NCBI GenBank assembly: GCA_914767715.1
Contig: OU612073.1
Span: 13,640,001 to 13,704,000, forward strand
Source: Membranipora membranacea
Taxonomy: Eukaryota > Bryozoa > Gymnolaemata > Cheilostomatida > Membraniporidae
Reading direction: 5' to 3'
Length of the DNA: 64,000 bases
Position numbers and translations under genes: made by a program. The notes below the pieces were generated by a model. The model saw only the letters and a program-made list of their open reading frames with translations, was not told the origin of the DNA and made no database searches. Positions 1-11,255 of the stretch are shown one piece after another. Within the stretch, counting starts at the first letter, position 1. Each line of letters begins with the position of its first letter.

Positions 1-2756
1 AATCATTTATTTTTAAATGTTTCAAGACCTGTGTTCCAGATCATAATTTGAGATAATCTAATGTTGATGAGAGGCAGCTAAGACCAATGAGATATTCTGA
101 TAAGATTTTGCAGAGAAATCGACCTTTTTGGGCTTAACCTAAGGGCGCTAGAAACATGTTTGAAACCACTTAACACCTAATACCTACCACCTAACATCAA
201 ACATCTAACACCTACAACCTAATACCTAACACCTAACACCTAACAGCTAACACCTGAAACTTATCTTGAGGATGTTGTTTGTCATGAAAGGTAATGATAG
301 CGAGAAGTGTATGTTAAGTAACAGACGTCACGGTTTTGTTTTTGAGGTAGGGTATCATGTTCGCATGTTTGCTGATAGAAAATTGATTTCAACATTTATG
401 GAATTTCTTCTATAACTAGACTAGTGATATCCACAATTTCCGACCAGGTTTCACCCTTTAGATCTCATAATATATTTGATGGTCGGTGGAGGAGGGGGGG
501 GGGGTGCGGATGGTGGGTGAGTTATTTTTAGCTGAGGAAACGCCCAACAAAAGTTATAGAGCTTTTCTCAGTCCTCGCATCTAGTCAGTTTTAGCCCACA
601 TTGAATTCAGACCAAAAACTTATTTTATCACATTAATATGTAATGATCTCTAAATATTGGATCCAAAAACATATGTCAGAAATCTACAGAGTCACAGGCT
701 TTACTCATCAAACCTCTTGCTGATCTGAATAAGCTGCCACGGTGAAATCCATTTCTAGCTTTTACCCTGAGTCTGAGTATATAATCACTGTGGTTCCACG
801 CCTCAAATGAGTTTTCCACTCCCATTTCGAATGATAAATGCTAACGATTTCCATGATGAAAAAAACATGAAAAAAATCTGCCGCGTCAATGTCCATCAAG
901 TCATTGTGTGCAAGCGCGCTAACCATTCCTCCACGCGCCTTATAGGATATATGCAATTCAAAACAGTACCTGGTTACGCATCAAGAAATTTCAATCGGTA
1001 TCGGTACATGCGAAAGTTTACCTAAGTGCTAATCCCATGTATCGATCAGGCCTAAAACTGGTGTCAAATCGATATATGTAAATATAGTGAATATAAGCTT
1101 AGATCTCCGAGCATTTCCATAGCTGGATACTCGAACACAAATAAATTTAAAATTTGCACTTGTGATGTTAAAACTTTAGAAGCATGTAGATGTGGCACTT
1201 TATGGGTGTGAAGTTCAAGCATTGAAGCCGAGAAGTGGTGAATATGAGTGTTGTTGAATCTGGAGATGGCCTAGCACTGATGGTTGTCTTACGGATAGGA
1301 TATGGATACAAAGTGCTGACAAACATGTGTTTCTATGTGACTGTGAAATACACAACCCAAATCATCTAGCATAACAACAGGTGCAGACAGTAGCTGAGAC
1401 TTATAATAGCTTTGAATATTAAAATATTTTGTGAGTTTTCTTACCAACAAACAACAGGATTTTCAATGGTGCAGATTTTGAATCAGAAATCATTTTTATC
1501 CTAACATAAGTGATTTTCAAGATAACCCTCTTTTCAGCACGTTTTTGATATGCGGCATGGGTTAAAAGTACCACACTTGAGAGAGAACAACTCCGAATTG
1601 AGGCATAAATCAGAGCTCAGAAAACTGTCTAAACAATTTAGGCAAACTCAATGAAAGAATTTTCTCAATCCGATAAATGGTGTGGATTTCAGATATATAG
1701 TGATAAATGACCTTAATAATAACAATAAAATATTTTTATAAACACGATTCAAGATATTGTAATAAAAATGTAATATGATTGATATTTTTGGTCTTGAATA
1801 AAAAAAAATTTTCATGAGGTGTATCCACAATACAATATTTTCTTTGGATCCATCTAACATATTTCCAAATATTACACGGAATCTGATGCTTCTGTAGAAG
1901 TTGTACTCTTTATCAACTGAAACAAAGGCAACAGCATACTTTGTAGTTTTAATTAGCCGTTATAAAATAAAAAACTATGCTATTTTGTAGCAATCCAAAT
2001 GAATTTCTTGACCTGATCGAGGATTTGATGAACTGTGGTATGTTATTTTATTTAATTATTTATTAAAATCAGGTTTCAAAAAGTGAGGCAGAGTTTTACC
2101 TTGTTGATAATATAAATATTGCAACATTTACCTGACCCTGGCTAAAATGGTTTGATTTTTGATGTACATTCTTATTTTATCCCATATTTGACCATAAGGA
2201 AATCCAATATTCATTACAAAATATCATTGGTATTTTGACACTACGACTACTTTGTGCCCAAATTAAAGTGTGCAACACTACAGATACAACAAGAGACACA
2301 TTTCAAATAGCCAACATTGTACAAAGATGCACACCAGAGCCTCGCACAATACTTCAGCCAAATTAAATAATGGCCAACACTCTCACGGAATGTTCCACAG
2401 TTATGCATTTAGCAGTCCACGGCGAAGCGATAGATTTGGTCACCATAAGCTCAGTTTTACCCACCTTTCGGCTGACTCCCACTTTCTCCCACCTCAGACC
2501 AGATTAAAGAAACAAAACCCTAAACACGTGTTCCAAACATCTCCTAAAGTATCATTCACAAATGATTGTGTGATTAAGAGTTTTGACATCATGTGCAACA
2601 CTGAGATAGACGAAAATTAAAGAGGACAAGATCATCAGCCTCTCACTTTTGGATGAAGGGAGACGTGCGGGTTCGAGTTTCTGTCTGTGAGCATGTTTAA
2701 CCAGGCAAATAGTGTTACCTCATAGAACTGATAAGCAATATAGAAATTGACAGTCT
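1..2756. other. Gene-free flank
   Basis: I see no supportable gene here. Open frames are short, have no recognisable family features and no flanking splice sites that join into a longer frame. The stretch holds a degenerate short tandem repeat (170-255), a G-run near 493-505 and AT-rich sequence. It lies downstream of the 3' end of the minus-strand gene that ends at 2852. Confidence 0.6.
170..255. repeat. Degenerate tandem repeat, ACACCTAAC-type unit
   Basis: About ten imperfect copies of an 8-10 base unit close to ACACCTAAC follow one another. The unit looks slightly like a telomeric C-strand repeat, but copies vary in length and sequence and lie inside ordinary sequence, so a simple minisatellite is the better reading. 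Confidence 0.7.
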
Positions 2757-2762
2757 TTTATT
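2757..2762 (-). other. Polyadenylation signal AATAAA of the CARF-like gene
   Basis: Read on the minus strand this is AATAAA, about 90 bases after the stop codon at 2852, a normal distance for a short 3' UTR. Confidence 0.55.
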
Positions 2763-2851
2763 CCATCACATAAAGTAAAATAATGAAATTGAAAGTGACA
2801 GAAGCAGCAAGATAATTGCGCAGATCGTAACTCAAAACTATGTGTAAATGA

Positions 2852-5800
2852 TCACTTTTTCTGTGTTTCCTTTGCTGGAGATTTGGGGTCAGCATCTGAA
2901 GATTGAATCAAGAAGATCGGGGTTCCATCTGTGTACGATTGATCCAATCCAAAAGCTGATATGAATGTTAGTACATCAGTTACAGCAGAAGCCTCATCAA
3001 GTTTCTTATCAGGGCCAGGCGCTTTGTAGGCAAAAGCTTTAGGTAAGTGAAGTTGTACAGCATCAGAGGTGGTGGCGGCTATGATAGAGTTTTTAGCGCC
3101 AGAGGTGGTGGCTGTTGCGCTAGAGTTGTCAGGTTTTGGTATCAATGGTCTATACTTCAAATTGGGGACAATTACTTTCGGATGTTTTACCTCGTTTACA
3201 CAACTTGGTGTCAAAGTTGGTGCTGCTCTTTTACATCCTGCTATGGTTTTACTTGGAGACTTGCTACCTAGATCTGGATGTTGTTTATTTTCTGCTTTGG
3301 TTTTGGCCCGGGTCATCATTTGATTTGGACAGGGTTTGTTCTGCGCCCCTGAGGTTGTTAATTTATTGGGACGGACAGTAGCGGCTTCAGATGGTTTTAT
3401 TTCTGATCTTGGCTTGTTGAGAGGGGTTGCAACTACTAAGCTTTTTGAGTCATTACATGCCGAGGCTGGCAAAGGTGATTTTTTCAAACAGCTAGAGTTG
3501 ACCACGTTTTGTGGTTTATCTCCACGTGCTTCAGAGGAAGCTTTGTTTTTGTCGGGTGATGAAAATGTCACATGTTTCTTTTGATAAGAATGCTCCCCTT
3601 CCTGCTTCTTTTTTAGTTTTTCAGCCTCCCATAATTTCTTAAGCTCATTTCTCCGTCTAGTTTGCTCCGCTTTGAAGGTTTTATGGTCAGGGGGTTTCAC
3701 AAAATCTGGGTTTGATGGAGGAATTCTGGTAGGCAAAATACGCTTCTTTTTCACCTAAAAACATATAATAGCCAGCAACTTAGAAACGGTCATCAGAAGC
3801 AATATACTCAGGTCATATTGGCATGAGAAAAGCTTTGACTCCAATGACTGTGAGAAAATAATGTTGCCTTTTGTCAGTCTGATAATAAATAATCATCTTA
3901 GTATATTATAGTTGACACTGATATGCTTTTCGTGATCCACAAATTGTCTGTAATCAAACCAATGATCAATGACCAAACCAACACAAGAATACCGTCAACA
4001 GTTTTAAATTAAGAGTAGTTCGGTTTTTTCTATAAATGCTTTACTTACTTGAGGTTTCTGCCTTATCCGTCTTGGATGTAGAAGCACCTGTGGTTCTACA
4101 GCGTAAATCTTCTCAAAACTCTGCTTGGGTATCAGTGGCTTAGCAGACATTATGACATTCACTAGAGATGCAGACAGTTTAGTGTAGGAGGAGTTGTTCT
4201 CTACTAGGTTCGCTATCTTTACTAGCTTCTCGACGAGGTCCATGAAACGTTGCTTGGCAGTTTTTAGCGAAGGGTGTTTCCTTAAGTGTGATCGACTCTT
4301 ATAACCCAGGCTTGAGTTACTTGCTTGACTTGCATATGTTTGTCTTGAGGAGATAGACATCCCATCAGAACCGTCAGATACGTTCCCATCATCACTGTCA
4401 TCAAGTGGCAGCTGCACATTATTTCTTTGCTATAAAATGGCACAGTCACTCATGACACAATAAGACTTGATTTTCATGTAGCAAGGAACTTGGTTGATCC
4501 ATCAACAAATACTATTACCAACAAATATAAACTATTATCAACAAATAATCCATCAACGAATACTACACAAGTACTTGGCATTATTTGTTATCAGGTTTGT
4601 TTCTAAAATTAAATCATTCATGAACAGGAATGTACCAAATGCTTTCCAATGGCTAGAGACGTAGTGCAGAGGTGATCTAGCAAATATTTTTATATTAGGA
4701 GCACCTAACAAAACTATAACTTGGAAACCAACCTTCTGAGAATGATCAGTGAAGAGAGTTTGATGGGTTCTTGCACTATAACTGTACTGTCTTGGAGGTG
4801 ATTTGTGATGAGATAGAGCAGGTGGTTGTTTGGGAGGCGTGAAAATCTCTGGATAGTCATGGGAATGCTGTGGACTCACAAATGCTTGACCCACATTTTC
4901 ACTTTCACACTCCTCAACGGCTGCTATAAGCTCCACAACAGCATCATCTGTTTCGTCACTTCAATTGGGTAATAGCAATTAAAAAGGGGAGATAAATCAA
5001 TATACATTCAACAGTTGAAATGATGCAGTGATTGTTCTTCAAAGTGAAAGATTACTTAACCACCAAATAGCTATGGACCATTGGTAATTTAAGACAGGTA
5101 GGGGCGAAGCAGTAAAGGTAAACTTTAAATCCATCAAGATAGTTATCGAGCCATCAAAATTGTTATTCATTATGGACAAGAACAGCTTGTTGTCGCCGAG
5201 AAAATAATCAGTGACTCATTCTGTCAAACACTTACTCCTGTACAACAGCATGGGCAGCTGCCTCGAGAGCTTCTTCATGTTGCTCAATTTCAGCCAGGTC
5301 TTTCTTTCTTGGTCTACCCGGTCGGCGGCCACATTTTACTGCTACTTTAGCCCGAGAGTGGTTATATATTACTTTTACACCGGGGTAGAATCTCAAATTA
5401 GTCTTGGCAGGCGGAGGCTTACCCTTGAATAGTTCATTCTCTACGTAATGAGCAATATTCTCCCGAATGAGCTCAAGTTCTAAAATTCCTGCGCAATACA
5501 CAAACTTATGGTGAAAATACGGCTTTGTCATCTACCTTTGAGGGAATCAGGCCTCACAAGATTGTAATTACCTTATTGAGTTTACAATTCAAGTTTACGA
5601 GTGAAGTTTATGAGTGAAGTTTACGAGTGAAGTTTACGAGTCATGTTTACAAGAAAGTTTACAAATCAAGTTTACAAGTCTGGAATCTACATAGTCTTGA
5701 GTCAACAATTTTGTGAGGAAAATTGGACGTACAGCGGCTTCATTTTACTTTTAACGTTGTCGAGGATTTTTGGAAGATTAGCCAGTCAGTTACTTTGGCT

Positions 5801-8566
5801 ATTGACGCCACTATTCATTTCTCTACACAGTTTTACATGAAAGTTTGTCTTTCAACATGCTACAATATGTTTAGCATTCTATGATATATTTATAGTATAT
5901 ATCATAGTTGTCATGATTTGATAGAGATTACCTGATTTGGCCAAGGCTGTGATTCTTGCTTTGATTCTGGAGTCGGGTATCATGTGCGGCCCAGCTGCCT
6001 ACATAATATAAGTTCAGATGGACATACAATAATATGCAGAAAGTCAGCAATTAAAAAGACATCGTGTTCAGGAATGTTCCTATCTGTTAATCTAAATATT
6101 TAAAATCACATATTGAACGGCATTAGAAGATAATCATAATATATACATAACATATATATATATATATATAATGTGTGGCCTACCTCTCCTATGACATGAT
6201 TGTGTGAGTTAAGAGGGAAAATAGTCATGTGGAACTCTCTTTGCCACGCAAAGTTTGGGTCTGGTTTTTCACCGGCCCTCAGTCGTATCATCTCATCCCG
6301 GAACTTGGCACCCATTATCCGTCTTCCATTCTTAGACAGCATTGTAGTGCTATTTGTAATGACTGGAGGCTGAAATATTCATCAATTATTCATTAAAATA
6401 ATATTCTGCAACACACTCTTACCAGCCTAGGAGACACCAATGCGAGATGATTATATTTGAATCTTATGTCAAATAAAAAGACGTCATGTGTTCACTTCAT
6501 CTTCAAATCACCTTCAGTGCAAGGCTCTTGCAACGCTAGTCCTCGATCATCAAGCATGCTATTCAGTTCAATTCATTATTTTATTTAAAAGATATGTATA
6601 TAATTTTTTTTTTTAAATTAACACCTAACACAGGAAGTGTACAGTACTAACAGTAGCTAGGCTAGGGAGTATCCAGTACCAACAGTGGCTACAGGCTAGG
6701 GAGTATACAGTACTTACAGTAGCCAGGTTGAGGAATATACAGTAGCTAGGCTAGGGATCATACAGTACTAACAGCAGCTAGGTTAGGGAATATACACTAC
6801 TAACAGTAGCTAGACTATGGAGTTCACAGTACTAACAGTGGCTACTGGCTAGGGAGTATACAGTACTAACAGGAGTTAAGCTAGGCTAGTGCTAACAGTA
6901 GTTAGGAATTATACAGCATCAACGGTGGCAAGGCTAGCCAGTGTAACTCACTTTAGGTTTGAGCCAGCGAATGATCTCCTGTATGTGGACGTGAGCCGGA
7001 CACCCAATCTTACGTGATTCTGTGTTTCTTGTTGATCCAGGATCACAAGTCTAAAAGAGACAACATATCAACCAATCACTTACTCTAAAACAAAAAATTA
7101 CCACCAACACAAACTCTATAAAACATATCTATGACAATTTCAAGTTACATCATGCTGTCAACACATCTGAAGGGATGTTACTTCCTCTATGAAAATTGAG
7201 CTGAAAACTTTACAATCCATCAACTGCATAGATTGGCACCTATACAATGTAAGGAAAGGTAAGGACTTACGCTGACATGCCCATTCTTCTTTTTGCCAAA
7301 CATACAGTTGTAATTTTTCGATCCGACAGTTGTATAAGGTGCACCAGAGTATGGTATATCAACCATTACTTTCCCGGCTGATTGCCATCGCATAATTCTA
7401 TCTACCTCTCTCTTTGGATCCTTCCATGGAACTGAAATGTGATCAATAGAAGGCAAATGACATGGGGAAATCAAGCTTCAGATGCAGTGCAAATATGCAT
7501 TGACCTTGCTGAAGACAAACATGTTTCTTAATAAATAGTAAGTGTTAGCTTAGTTTATTCAATCTAGTTAGGGACGACATACCAAATTTTGGCTATCTGA
7601 GGTGGGAGTCTATATAATGTGAAGAGGATGAGTAAATGTTCATGTAAATTTTCTTTAAACATGGGTAAAATAAAAGGAGCTGGTGTCAAATATGAAGCCT
7701 TCATGTAAGCCATGGACACGCCCTGATCAGAATGGGGATCGTTAACATTAGGTGTATAACTCTCATGACAAATTGACTGATTGTAACTTGTTATATGGGC
7801 AGATAGCGAGAATATCAAGGCTAACATTACTACTCCAGTTAGTCAGGGAAACTTGTGCACATTGAATTTTGTATATAATTGAGGCTTCGATCTCAGAAAT
7901 TCTATCTAACGGGCAAGTTATCTGCAGAAAATAAGAGTCGATATCAGGGAGTGAAATTAGTTAGTTGACAATTCTGAGATTGAAGTCCATTGAGTTGCAT
8001 TTCAGCTATACAGAAAATATTAAAGACTACCCAAAGACCAATGCCTGTTATAGTCAGGCATTTACTTATGATGAAAGTTATGTCTGATTTGCAGTGTAAA
8101 ATGTTTCAAAGCTCTTCTTGGTATGAATTATGAACACTATGAACAGGAGGTGCAACACAAGACACAAGTGCTCGTTTCTTGTATGGCACATCCTGTTCAT
8201 AGTGACATCATAATGCAGAGAATGAGAGTTACCTCTACTCATGGGAGGCACTCTTTCCACCATCAATATATTGGGTAGTATTTAAGCACAAATTTCCCTG
8301 ACTGGCAGCGGTAGTTTATTAATGAACAGATTCAAATTAAGTTAGACTAAGTGAGTTAGACGAATGTTGTACTATCGATATTTACGGTAATTTTTGTTGA
8401 ACGCTCCGCTGGTAGAGCAGACACAAAACTTGACAGTATGTCTTATCTCATAGTCATAGATGAACATCTCCAGCTGATCTAGGCTGGTAGCCATCACTGC
8501 CAGCCTCTCCACAGGGTTATTTATTGGATCTGGCACGGGCGCCTTTAGAGTATATCCTTCACTCAT
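2852..8566 (-). CDS. Probable CARF/ALS2CR8-type nuclear protein with AT-hook, 9 exons, 812 aa
   Basis: Exons, 5' to 3': 8386-8566, 7271-7431, 6952-7050, 6184-6369, 5932-5998, 5236-5488, 4733-4958, 4049-4411, 2852-3754. All joins keep frame and the total is 813 codons. Residues ~20-230 resemble the ALS2CR8 domain of calcium-responsive transcription factor: a LDQLEMFIYDYE...KFCV start, a VMVDIPYSGAPYTTVG block, then RKIGCPAHVHIQEIIRW, suggestive of a Cys-containing DNA-binding fold. Residues 285-294 (GRRPGRPRKK) are a classic AT-hook, expected to grip the minor groove of AT-rich DNA. The C-terminal 300 residues (last exon) are lysine/proline/serine-rich, low-complexity and probably disordered. 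The start ATG follows a splice acceptor (CAG|ACCATG), so a 5' UTR exon, or further coding exons, may lie upstream. The family name is from memory of the domain pattern; the exon model is much firmer than the name. The role would be nuclear transcriptional regulation. Confidence 0.7.
5577..5690. repeat. Short tandem repeat in intron (AAGTTTACGAGTG-type)
   Basis: Seven or eight imperfect copies of a ~14 base unit close to AAGTTTACGAGTG, within the intron between exons 5932-5998 and 5236-5488 of the CARF-like gene. Confidence 0.75.
6636..6950. repeat. Imperfect minisatellite in intron, ~35 bp unit
   Basis: Eight or so diverged copies of a unit containing GCTAGGCTAGGGAGTATACA and GTACTAACAGTAG fill almost the whole intron up to the donor side of exon 6952-7050. 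Unit length varies from about 30 to 40 bases, so the array is old or evolves by unequal exchange. Confidence 0.8.
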
Positions 8567-9191
8567 GGTCTGAAGAAGAAATGCTCCCTCAATTAATGTA
8601 GTCCAAACATGTCCCCTATCAGTTTCACTGATAGTTCAACAGTTACAGGGTCTATCAACCTTGACCACACAATGAGCCTAGATATTGCCAGTTAGAAAGT
8701 ATGTGGGACAGTTGAATAACATATTTGAAAACTTAGATGGCAGCGCAACCAACTAAAAATAAGAGGGGTCGGGAGGAGCAAAAGGCACAGTCAGCCCCGT
8801 TGATGCAGAAACACCAAGTTACTCAAACCACATTGTTAGACAATTGAGGCACTTCCCTTCTGTGGCAAAAAATAAATTCTGCAACAAACCTCTCCGGATG
8901 GGCATGGAGCAGTAAAATTAGCTGTAACAATCCCGACTCAAAACAAAATGCCTATGGATGATTCATCTTAACAATCCACTTATGATTTTAGACACATACC
9001 CACCAGGACGCTTTATTTTACCCAAGAACAGAACAAACCTGAGGAGGTTCTGTTTTAGACACCAAGCTGTATCTTTTTTAAACGGATTATTTAAGTAGAC
9101 ATTTTAGATTTTTATTTCATATTTTTATTTTACAACAGAGCGCTCAACCAACAAATGATTTTATCACCAATGATACAATACAATATACATA

Positions 9192-9257
9192 ACAAACCCA
9201 TCCGGATGGGCTTGGGGATTCCCATTTGCTGTTACCACCCCATACGGATGGGTTTGT
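9192..9257. repeat. Inverted repeat, 18 bp arms (ACAAACCCATCCG...)
   Basis: The left arm 9192-9209 starts ACAAACCCATCCGG and the right arm 9240-9257 is its reverse complement with one mismatch. Further ACAAACCCAT / CCGGATGGG pieces occur at about 8882-8902 and 9301-9312, so this is probably a small terminal-inverted-repeat element or its fragments. Confidence 0.6.
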
Positions 9258-9332
9258 CGCATCGATGATGAGTGTCTACAACTCATCAGGACTAGTCTAT
9301 TACAAACCCATATTCTTCCTCTGTCAATGTCA

Positions 9333-9433
9333 ATCCTGGACTGATAGTGTTACCTTGAAATGAAAGTGTATGGATGCTTTGAGTCAAAGCATCCATACAA
9401 TTTCATTTCAAGGTAACACTATCAGTCCAGGAT
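9333..9433. repeat. Near-perfect foldback, 50 bp arms with a one-base centre
   Basis: Bases 9333-9382 and 9384-9433 are reverse complements with a single mismatch (AAAGTG against CAATTT in the middle of the arms) around a central G. A single strand would fold into a hairpin of about 50 pairs. It encodes nothing and is most likely a foldback transposable element or a recent palindromic duplication. Confidence 0.9.
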
Positions 9434-10723
9434 CAACCACCAAAATCCAATTGTGCCAGGTGCCAATAACTCTTGGCCATGGCTTTACATACTCCCAACC
9501 TAAGGGGGAAAGGATGGGTCATACATAAATATATACTACAACAACATTGGATAGCTTGTCAAGACAGGCTAGGAGTATGGATCATAATAATATGATATCC
9601 AACTTATCTTATCAATCTATCTCTGTATGTTAATATATATATTTGAATATAACTACTATGATCAAGGAGTAACAAACAAGCTTGTCAAGACAGGCTACTC
9701 CTCCAGTCCTTTACTTGATATGATTATGATTACTATTATTCATATCATATATATTGGATTGATGATAATACTATATGTAGCGGCAGCCGTGGTTAAGTTG
9801 TTGAGATAATTTATTGAGCCGTAAGTCTCGACTGATGTCATGAAGACACCGTGAAAACTCATTATAAAATAAAGTACAGTTATGCTGTAGTATGTTGGAT
9901 AGGCCCTGGGGGCCGATGTCAGGGAGACATGCCCCAATGCCCCTATGAGAGTAGTGTAACAAAAGGCCTTTTGTTTGGTGAGCAAAGGAGTACAATGGCA
10001 GGCAAAGTGTGCTTGTCTGCATACATGTTGGATTCGTGTGATTGCATGCTGGGGCGCGTGTATGCTAGGCTCAATTCTCCACTTTCACTACACTCATTTG
10101 TGGGTATACACAATCCATCCGCTGCTACGATATGTAGGAACAACTGGTAAAGGGTATTTCACAACTGTACTTTGTAATGTGATTGGCTCTATAAAATGGC
10201 TGTGCTAAATTGGTGGAACATGACATGACCTTCTATGACTAGGCCAAGCATAGAACAAATTAGCTCTATGATCAATACACAAATATTTATAGTCAGTTAA
10301 ATTGTTTACAAAAACATCTGGATGATTCATATAGATTCATAGCGGGCAACCGCAAACCGCCGAACAGGTGGATATATGATTAATAACCACAAAAGGTTAC
10401 AAAATATTTACTGGTTGGTGACAAAAGCATGGATTTATTATGAATCACTTTCTTATGAAAATATTAGGCTTTAGTTTATAGAGTGCAAAATAGATAACAA
10501 GTGAGCTAAAATTAGGCCATGCTGGTTGTTACACTATACATGTGCCACTGGAACCTGCAAGCTCACATTTGTTCAGTATTAGTATTAGTGATATTCTATG
10601 GCTTATACTATACAGGTTTGTAATCCCAGGGATGTCTTTCAATTAGAAAGAGTGATGCTTTACTACTAACCTAAAGCAGAGTATCAATATCACGTCGCTC
10701 AAAAAATGCTCAGTTGGTTGGTG

Positions 10724-10940
10724 TTTCAATTAGACAAAAGCGAGACCCCTAGCAGGTCTCACTCACTCAGTGAGTGAGCGATCAGATTCCGATTTTGGCT
10801 GTTTCTAATCACAGGCAGTTGATTTGATGAGTTGCAGCCTTGTGTGTGTGTGGTTTGTACAAACACAAACCACACACATACAAGGTTGCCAACTCATCAA
10901 ATCAACTGTCAGTGACCTGCTGTCTGTGTTCTAATTGAAA
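10724..10940. mobile_element. Inverted-repeat element with TTTCAATTAGA ends
   Basis: The ends TTTCAATTAGA (10724-10734) and TCTAATTGAAA (10930-10940) are exact reverse complements. Inside are nested inverted repeats: a GAGACC..GGTCTC and GTGAGTGAG motif near 10742-10785, and a ~43-base arm pair 10816-10858 / 10865-10908 carrying a GT/AC run. It has no coding capacity and fits a non-autonomous DNA transposon. A related element lies at 60113-60260 in this window. Confidence 0.7.
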
Positions 10941-11255
10941 TACCCCTTCCCCTGGATAATTCTTTACAATGAAGAGATGCCAAGTCCTTTGAAAATGAGC
11001 CATATTTGAGATGAATTACACACTCTTAGCTGATTGGTCAATATAAATACTAAAACATAGCTCAAAAACATCGTAATGTTATAGCGTTCTTCTGGTAGTC
11101 GTCTGGGTCAACCAAAAAGTTTAGGTCTAAAGCCTTTCTATATTACCTCCTAATCTATGAGTAAATGTGTTGAGAAGATTTCGATTTCACATTAGATTTT
11201 ACATTTTCAATGAATACAGTAAATCCCTCTCAGGAATTTGAGTGTATTAAATATT

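Larger units (their letters stand above)
8567..11255. other. Divergent intergenic region with foldback elements
   Basis: This space separates the first recognised coding exon of the CARF-like gene (minus) from the start of the PAXBP1 homologue (plus), so it should hold both promoters and any 5' UTR exons. I see no protein-coding exon that joins a larger frame. Structure is dominated by inverted repeats at 9192-9257, 9333-9433 and 10724-10940. No clear TATA box or CpG-rich core can be fixed by eye. Confidence 0.5.

Noticed and set aside
170-255. Telomere-like repeat
   Set aside because: Units are irregular and internal; nothing else suggests a chromosome end.
2270-2620. 116-codon plus-strand open frame
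   Set aside because: Composition is unremarkable His/Ser-rich chance sequence, no domain is recognisable, and no splice partner was found.
3047-3584. Several plus-strand open frames of 74-84 codons
   Set aside because: They are antisense shadows of the long low-complexity last exon of the CARF-like gene.
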